This document shows positions 1-4,775 of a DNA stretch of 6,581 nt, in pieces. Origin of the DNA: Mariprofundus sp. (GTDB taxonomy: Bacteria > Pseudomonadota > Zetaproteobacteria > Mariprofundales > Mariprofundaceae); assembly GCA_030951095.1 (NCBI GenBank), contig JAUZQI010000059.1:1-6581 (forward strand), read 5' to 3'. The stretch's first letter is position 1. Each line of letters starts with the position of its first letter. Position numbers and translations under genes: made by a program. A model generated the notes under the pieces. It worked only from the letters and a program-made list of their open reading frames with translations. It was not told the origin of the DNA and made no database searches.

Positions 1-1214
1 AGTGCAAAAATTGTCGAAAAGTGTTCTTCCATACTTGCAGATGACAGGCCATGCACAAGTAATGCAACTCCAGTCAAAGTAAGCAACGGCATGGCAACCG
101 ATTTGCGCCAAGGAACAGATAAGCCCGCCCTGATCCAGAAATAGAGTAACCCTAAGAGTAGTATTAAACCGACGACGCCCCAACGAACCATGTTCAGCAG
201 ATATTGATTATGGGGATGAGACAGATATCTTGCAAACTGCTGATCAGCACCGTGATCAATCTGCCATTCTGTTGCTGCCTTCGGAAACCCACCAGTACCT
301 GAACCTAGAATTGGTTTATCCAACCAAAGCTGATAACTCATCTTCCACCACTCAAGCCGGGAAGTTACTGAGGAAACAGCCATCTTTTGCTCAAAGCTCA
401 ATTCCTCCTGAACAGTTCCTGATAAAACCTGCCATGTTCCAAGAATTCGTTCTTTTCCAGGCCCAAAGGCAAGGAGCGCAGTTAATAGCAGAACTACTGA
501 AAGCATTGATACAACCATTTTCCGTTTTCCGGATTCCTGTAGCCATTTGACACCAACGATCAGCATGACCGCCATTGTCACAAGGTAGCCGCTTTTCCCA
601 TGTGCCATAAACACCATCACCAATGCCCAGGTAGCAAGTCCCCACAGCAGCCAACGCTTATTATTTTGGAGCAGAAGCCCGACATGAACTAACCAGGCAG
701 CCCAGATACCATAAATAAATCCGAAACTGGTATGCCCAATATGGCCTGTAGGATTATCTGCTGATGAACCAGCTGCAGCGTGACTGTCAATGAGGCCATT
801 TGCCTGCAACACGCAATACACAAGATTGGCAACCAGACCAAAACTCATTACTGCTAGGAATGTATTCCTACTTCGCTCAGATGACAGAACAAATACAACG
901 ATAGGCAATAACAACCAAAACCAGTGTCTGCCAAGAATTTTCATTCCCCATGTCGGATCAATACTCCAGATCACACCCATAAGGACGAGTAGTAGATAAG
1001 CCACCAAGACAATGCTCAACTTTGTGTGATCATGCCATAGTGCCACTGCCCCCTGCCACCAGATACCGGTCAACAAACCAACGGCCAGTAGCAGGCCAAG
1101 CATGATATTGCTTGCAGCCACGGAGAATGGAAAACAGATCATTGCCAGACATAACAGGATCAGAGCTACTGAATTTTTACCTTCCCCGTCAGGAATAAAC
1201 TCAGCCCACGGCAC
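1..1214 (-). CDS. O-antigen ligase-family (Wzy_C) membrane protein, partial at the 3' end
   Basis: This is a polytopic inner-membrane protein of the WaaL/Wzy/PglL superfamily, which moves undecaprenyl-diphosphate-linked glycans in the periplasm onto lipid A core, onto a growing chain or onto protein. The frame is open from a GTG at 1214-1212 to the window edge: 404 codons with no stop, so the C-terminus is missing. Many hydrophobic segments are visible, the first at about residues 15-40. The key Wzy_C motif HPHNQYL is at residues 333-339, in the large periplasmic loop, and carries the expected catalytic His. It is preceded by an Arg (residue 286) and the PILGSGTGGF segment. Other family-like parts are GHIGHTSFG (157-165) and HGKSGYL (205-211). 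The frame has a stop just upstream and no ATG before residue ~20, so GTG 1214 is the best start. It overlaps the end of the aminotransferase gene by 14 bases and has only a weak GGTG ribosome site, which suggests translational coupling. Superfamily membership is firm. Ligase, polymerase or O-oligosaccharyltransferase cannot be separated from sequence alone. Confidence 0.88.
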   Translation of the reverse strand, partial: MPWAEFIPDGEGKNSVALILLCLAMICFPFSVAASNIMLGLLLAVGLLTGIWWQGAVALWHDHTKLSIVLVAYLLLVLMGVIWSIDPTWGMKILGRHWFWLLLPIVVFVLSSERSRNTFLAVMSFGLVANLVYCVLQANGLIDSHAAAGSSADNPTGHIGHTSFGFIYGIWAAWLVHVGLLLQNNKRWLLWGLATWALVMVFMAHGKSGYLVTMAVMLIVGVKWLQESGKRKMVVSMLSVVLLLTALLAFGPGKERILGTWQVLSGTVQEELSFEQKMAVSSVTSRLEWWKMSYQLWLDKPILGSGTGGFPKAATEWQIDHGADQQFARYLSHPHNQYLLNMVRWGVVGLILLLGLLYFWIRAGLSVPWRKSVAMPLLTLTGVALLVHGLSSASMEEHFSTIFA

Positions 1215-2364
1215 GTTTGAGCACCGCCCTTACGACCTCTATTGTTTTTTGAATGTGTTCTTCTTTCAATGTTGGGTGAAGTAATAATGCCAGACTATTC
1301 TTCCCTGAACGTTCGGCATTTGGAAGCGGATAACTGTCGCGCATCAGTGATTCAAATGCTTTCTCACGGTAAATCTCGTTACAACTGCCATGAAAACAGG
1401 ATATGCCTTCAGCTGTGATCTCACTGATAATGCGGTCCTGATTCCAATCCGCATTCAGGGCAGCCGTATCAATCGATGCATAAAACCGATAGTAAGCATG
1501 CCGGACTTCATCTACTGGCACATGAATATTTAAGCCTTGAGCAGCTGACAGTCCGTCAATTAACATGGCTGCGTAAGAACGTCTGATAGCCAGCCAATCA
1601 GGCAGCTTCTTCAGCTGTATTCTGCCAATGGCCGATTGCATTTCAGTCAATCTCCAGTTGGTGCCAAATGTCGTACAAAACCATCGGTGCCCCGGCCCAT
1701 GCTCACGGTGGAACACCTCATCATAATCACGGCCGTGATCTTTGAAAGACCAAACCCTGCGCCAGACATCCTCATCATCCGTAACCAGCATGCCGCCTTC
1801 TCCGCCAGTGGAGATAATCTTATCCTGACAAAATGAGAATGCTGCAGCATGACCAAATGAACCCACTTTGTGCCCATCTATCTCAGCACCATGCGCCTGA
1901 GCACAATCTTCAATGACTTTCAATCCATGTTGTTCGGCATAAGCCATAATTCCGGGCATATCACATGGCCAGCCACCTAGATGCACAACGATAATCGCTT
2001 TTGTTTTTTCACTGTGCGCAGCTTTAATGGTTTCCACATTCAGATTGCCACTGCACAAGTCGATATCTGCCACTACAGGTATTGCACCACGCATCACTAC
2101 ACTGCTGGCTGTGGCGATAAAGGTTCTGGCGGGGACAATTACCTCATCACCATCTGCAACACCCAAGCCATAGAGGGCGGCCTCTAATGCCAGTGTGCCA
2201 TTAGCCAACGCAACAGCATGCCTGCTGCCGACAAATGTCGCGAACTCGCTCTCAAAGCCACTGCCCTGATCACCGCTCCAGTAATTTACTTTACCTGATC
2301 GCAGTACTGCTTCCACTGCTGCAATCTCGTCTTCGGCATAATCAGGCCAAACAGGAAAATCCAT
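1201..2364 (-). CDS. pglE: DegT/DnrJ/EryC1/StrS-family sugar aminotransferase, PglE-like
   Basis: This is a PLP-dependent cytoplasmic aminotransferase acting on a nucleotide-linked 4-keto-6-deoxy sugar, with glutamate as the usual amino donor in the family. The 387-residue length is normal. Visible landmarks are NYWSG at 27-31, ANGTLALEAAL near 54-64 (cofactor-phosphate loop), VPARTFIATA at 78-87, EDCAQAHGA at 152-160 (Asp153 for the pyridine nitrogen), and SFCQDKIISTGGEGG at 177-191 with Lys182 as the Schiff-base lysine. The start at ATG 2364 (MDFPVWPDYA) is chosen because the conserved N-terminus begins there, it lies 2 bases after the acetyltransferase stop, and a GGAGGT precedes it. A longer frame from 2421 would overlap the acetyltransferase by 55 bases with a Cys/Arg-rich leader unlike the family. 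Position next to PglD- and PglC-like genes suggests UDP-4-keto-6-deoxy-GlcNAc as substrate (bacillosamine route). A perosamine or other 4-amino-sugar synthase is the main alternative. Fold and chemistry are certain; the exact sugar is inferred. Confidence 0.93.
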   Translation of the reverse strand: MDFPVWPDYAEDEIAAVEAVLRSGKVNYWSGDQGSGFESEFATFVGSRHAVALANGTLALEAALYGLGVADGDEVIVPARTFIATASSVVMRGAIPVVADIDLCSGNLNVETIKAAHSEKTKAIIVVHLGGWPCDMPGIMAYAEQHGLKVIEDCAQAHGAEIDGHKVGSFGHAAAFSFCQDKIISTGGEGGMLVTDDEDVWRRVWSFKDHGRDYDEVFHREHGPGHRWFCTTFGTNWRLTEMQSAIGRIQLKKLPDWLAIRRSYAAMLIDGLSAAQGLNIHVPVDEVRHAYYRFYASIDTAALNADWNQDRIISEITAEGISCFHGSCNEIYREKAFESLMRDSYPLPNAERSGKNSLALLLHPTLKEEHIQKTIEVVRAVLKRAVG

Positions 2365-2366
2365 GG

Positions 2367-3002
2367 TTATTCCATACCTCCGGAAATACCTCTTGCCGGC
2401 ACACCGACAACTGTCAGACAATCTGAAACATCACTGATCACAGCAGCACCAGCCCCGACAGTCGCATGCCCACCGATATGGATACCCTGAATTACAGAGG
2501 AACCGATACCCAGCCAACTACCGTAACCAACAATTACATCACCACCAAGGCTGACACCCGGACAAATATGTACCCCATCACCAATGCTGCAGTCATGATC
2601 GACACTTGCACCGGTATTTACGATACAGCCACGCCCAAGCGTGGCATCTGCCTGCACCGTAGCATTAGCCATCACTACACAGCCTTCAGCCAGTGATGCA
2701 GATGGACTTACCCAGGCCTTTGGATGAATCAGCGTAGGAATACTGAACCCCAACGAAGCCAGCATATCCAACCACTCAAGCCGTTTCCTGAAATCGCCTA
2801 CAGCCACTGTCGCATGCGAATATTCTGAGACAAAACGAGCAGCCTTTTCAATTTTTTCCAGCACAGGCCAACGTAAGCTACCATCGAGTACGGCATGCCT
2901 GTCATCGAGCAGACCAATCTTATTCCACACACCTTTGGCTTCAGCAGTTTCCGCCATCACTTTACCGTGCCCACCTGCACCGAGAATAAGTAATTGATTC
3001 AT
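2367..3002 (-). CDS. pglD: Sugar O/N-acetyltransferase of the NeuD/PglD family (left-handed beta-helix)
   Basis: This cytoplasmic enzyme is expected to transfer acetyl from acetyl-CoA to the 4-amino group of a UDP-linked amino sugar, completing UDP-di-N-acetylbacillosamine in the Pgl pathway. At 211 residues it matches the PglD/NeuD length. The N-terminal Rossmann-like part carries GAGGHGK at 8-14 (nucleotide-sugar binding). From about residue 92 the hexapeptide repeats of a left-handed beta-helix run to the end, for example HPKAWVSPSASLAEGCVV, ATLGRGCIVNTGASVDHDC and IGDGVHICPG. His136 in VDHD is at the place of the PglD catalytic base. The ATG at 3002 overlaps the stop of the sugar transferase by 4 bases (ATGA) and has a clear GGGGGAG ribosome site 6 bases upstream. 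The aminotransferase gene that would make its substrate follows 2 bases after its stop. In Neisseria the PglC and PglD activities are fused in one protein (PglB); here they are separate but overlapping genes. A perosamine or other 4-amino-sugar acetyltransferase remains possible. Confidence 0.93.
   Translation of the reverse strand: MNQLLILGAGGHGKVMAETAEAKGVWNKIGLLDDRHAVLDGSLRWPVLEKIEKAARFVSEYSHATVAVGDFRKRLEWLDMLASLGFSIPTLIHPKAWVSPSASLAEGCVVMANATVQADATLGRGCIVNTGASVDHDCSIGDGVHICPGVSLGGDVIVGYGSWLGIGSSVIQGIHIGGHATVGAGAAVISDVSDCLTVVGVPARGISGGME
2376..2381 (-). promoter_or_regulatory. Ribosome binding site of the aminotransferase gene
   Basis: GGAGGT, a near-perfect Shine-Dalgarno, lies inside the last codons of the acetyltransferase gene, 11 bases before ATG 2364. 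It supports the short start over an upstream in-frame ATG at 2421. The spacing is slightly long. Confidence 0.7.
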
Positions 3003-3592
3003 TTGACACTCCCCCGAAATTTTTCCATTGTCACATGACCGGATTGTGCCACACCATCAGAGCGCACCACTTTCAACATCGTCATCCAGAGTATTTTCAA
3101 ATCCAGTAGGAATGAATGATGATCCACATACCATACATCATAATCAAACTTCTCTTCCCAGCCGATGGCATTGCGGCCGTTCACCTGTGCCCAGCCTGTA
3201 ATGCCCGGTTTCACGTCATGCCGCCTAGCCTGATCAGCACTATACAAGGGAAGATACTCCATCAATAGCGCTCTTGGTCCGACAAGGCTGATATCGCCTT
3301 TGAGTACGTTATAGAGTTGCGGCAATTCATCCAGACTGAATCTGCGTACAAACTGACCAAACGGTGGCAACCGATCGGCATCAGGCAACAGCTTACCATT
3401 CGCATCCCTCGCATCCGTCATACTGCGAAACTTATATATGTAGAACGGTTTACCATGCAGCCCCGGCCTTTGCTGCTGGAAAAATACTGGAGCACCCAGT
3501 TTGATTCTCACCAACAGTGCAAGCAACAATAGGAGTGGCCACAGCAGACACAACCCGCTGATGGCGACTACGAGATCAAACAATCGTTTCAT
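2999..3592 (-). CDS. pglC: PglC-like monotopic phosphoglycosyl transferase (initiating sugar transferase)
   Basis: This enzyme starts glycan assembly by moving a sugar-1-phosphate from a UDP-sugar to undecaprenyl phosphate on the inner face of the inner membrane. At 197 residues it is the minimal catalytic type (PglC-like), without the extra N-terminal membrane domain of WbaP/WcaJ proteins. A single hydrophobic segment at about 5-28, with Pro19 in it, fits the re-entrant helix of the family. Motifs in order: PVFFQQQRPG (35-44), YKFRSM (53-58), SLDELPQLYNVLKGD (86-100) with the catalytic Asp88-Glu89 pair, SLVGPR (102-107), KPGITGWAQVNGR (128-140) and a basic C-terminus. The residue after GPR is Ala where many relatives have Pro. 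The ATG overlaps the glycosyltransferase stop (ATGA) and no strong ribosome site is seen, so translation probably depends on coupling. The adjacent PglD- and PglE-like genes make a di-N-acetylbacillosamine-type phosphate the likely substrate, by inference. Confidence 0.94.
   Translation of the reverse strand: MKRLFDLVVAISGLCLLWPLLLLLALLVRIKLGAPVFFQQQRPGLHGKPFYIYKFRSMTDARDANGKLLPDADRLPPFGQFVRRFSLDELPQLYNVLKGDISLVGPRALLMEYLPLYSADQARRHDVKPGITGWAQVNGRNAIGWEEKFDYDVWYVDHHSFLLDLKILWMTMLKVVRSDGVAQSGHVTMEKFRGSVK
3009..3015 (-). promoter_or_regulatory. Ribosome binding site of the acetyltransferase gene
   Basis: GGGGGAG lies 6 bases before the ATG at 3002, inside the last codons of the sugar transferase gene. 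It fixes the acetyltransferase start at the ATGA overlap. Confidence 0.7.
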
Positions 3593-4722
3593 TGCAGCCC
3601 ATCATAGTAATCCAGCCATGCCTGAACCAGTCGTTTTGTCGAAAATTGTTTACGGGTTCGTTCGAGTGCAGCTTCACCCATACGATTACGCAGATCAGAA
3701 TTCGAACACATCTGCTCAATAGCTTCTGCCAATGCTTTAGCTTCACCAGCAGGAAACAAAATCCCTGTCTTGCCATCACAGATAGCATCCGAAATACCGT
3801 AGATTTTCGAGCCAACTGCGGGTAGCCCGCAAGCTGCAGCTTCGATGATCACACTGCCAAAGCCTTCCCTGTAACTTGGCAGGCAGAATATATCAGTTGC
3901 TACGAAATAGGATTCGGGCTTGTCGGTATAATCGATAAAATGAAGACGATCTTCATATGCTGAACATGCCGATTTCACTTCGTTCTTCAAACCACCTTCA
4001 TCAGGGCCCACCATCAAAAGATGCAGCTGTCCGCATCTGCCGGCAACAGAGGAAAAAGCATCTGCAAGATCCAGCACTCCTTTATCCCTGTTAAGCCTGC
4101 CCAGAAAAAGCAGTAAAATATCATCATCTTTAAGGTTCAACTGCCCTCTGATTTCTGAACGAATAGCCTTGTCAGGCCTGAATCTTTCCGTGTCCACACC
4201 ACTGATCGAACCATCGGCCAACACAGCCAATTTATCTTTACTGCTTATCCCCTGCTCAATCAGAAACTGCCGCTGAGAGCCGCTGTCCGCCAATAAATGT
4301 GTCGCTGATGCTGCAAGCAAGCGATCCATGGTTTTCAATAGCAGCAGTGAAAAACCCTGTCTGGTTGCCCACACCTGCCCGGTGAACGTATGGATACGGA
4401 AACGAATGCCAGCAATTTTTCCAGCCAGCATTGCTAGCAACCCCGCCTTTGGAGTTACCGAGTGTACTAAATCAAAACGATGATTGCGAAACAGAGAAAC
4501 CAATCGATACAGAGCGCGAATATCTGCGACGGGGTTTATTGCGCGCTCAATAGACAAAGGAATAACTTTTACTGATAAACCATTCTGTAACGCAAAATTT
4601 TCCTGCTTCGTATTCACTACAAGCGTCACATCATAAGACTCACTCAATGCAATAATCTGCCGTGTAAGGAACGCCTTTACTGTCATCTCGCTTGCAACCA
4701 CAATACAGATGCGCTTTATCAC
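3589..4722 (-). CDS. GT4-family glycosyltransferase, CapM/PglA-like
   Basis: This is a retaining GT-B glycosyltransferase that would add the next sugar to the lipid-linked first sugar on the cytoplasmic face. The 377-residue length is normal for GT4. The N-terminal domain starts with the strand KRICIVVASEMTVKAFL and contains HSVTPKAGLLAML (87-99) and HTFTGQVWATRQG (111-123), a stretch typical of the CapM/PglA group. The C-terminal nucleotide-sugar domain begins around LLLFLGRLNRDKG (203-215) and has LPSYREGFGSVIIEAAACG (281-299) with the E-x7-E pair Glu286/Glu294, then GKTGILFPAGEAKALAEAI. The start is GTG at 4722: the previous in-frame codon is a stop, and AGGGTGA lies 6 bases upstream. The only early ATG (residue 13) would remove the first beta strand. 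It follows the flippase gene by 53 bases and overlaps the sugar transferase by 4. By analogy with PglA it may add a HexNAc to the PglC product; the donor and linkage cannot be read from the sequence. Confidence 0.92.
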   Translation of the reverse strand: MIKRICIVVASEMTVKAFLTRQIIALSESYDVTLVVNTKQENFALQNGLSVKVIPLSIERAINPVADIRALYRLVSLFRNHRFDLVHSVTPKAGLLAMLAGKIAGIRFRIHTFTGQVWATRQGFSLLLLKTMDRLLAASATHLLADSGSQRQFLIEQGISSKDKLAVLADGSISGVDTERFRPDKAIRSEIRGQLNLKDDDILLLFLGRLNRDKGVLDLADAFSSVAGRCGQLHLLMVGPDEGGLKNEVKSACSAYEDRLHFIDYTDKPESYFVATDIFCLPSYREGFGSVIIEAAACGLPAVGSKIYGISDAICDGKTGILFPAGEAKALAEAIEQMCSNSDLRNRMGEAALERTRKQFSTKRLVQAWLDYYDGLQ

Positions 4723-4775
4723 TCAACTTCACCCTGATTCAATTTATTGAGTTCTGAACAGTCCATCATAAACAA
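4723..4775 (-). other. Intergenic spacer, the only non-coding gap in the window
   Basis: These 53 bases separate the flippase stop (TAA, 4778-4776) from the glycosyltransferase GTG. They are AT-rich. I see no convincing promoter hexamers and no GC-rich hairpin with a T-run, so read-through from the flippase gene is the simplest reading. The end nearest the glycosyltransferase holds its ribosome site. Confidence 0.6.
4729..4735 (-). promoter_or_regulatory. Probable ribosome binding site of the GT4 gene
   Basis: AGGGTGA, with GGTGA matching the anti-Shine-Dalgarno end, is 6 bases before the GTG start at 4722. It supports GTG initiation where no in-frame ATG exists upstream. Confidence 0.5.

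Noticed and set aside
230..550. 106-codon open frame on the plus strand
   Set aside because: It lies antisense to the continuous ligase frame, has no recognisable domain and shows low-complexity shadow composition.
2365..2421. Upstream in-frame ATG giving a 406-residue aminotransferase
   Set aside because: It would overlap the acetyltransferase by 55 bases, and the added 19 residues are Cys/Arg-rich and unlike the family. GGAGGT and the conserved N-terminus point to ATG 2364.
4738..4752. Small inverted repeat (TCAAT / ATTGA) in the 53-base gap
   Set aside because: The 5-base AT-only arms with a 2-base loop are too weak for a terminator and have no following T-run. It is likely chance in an AT-rich spacer.
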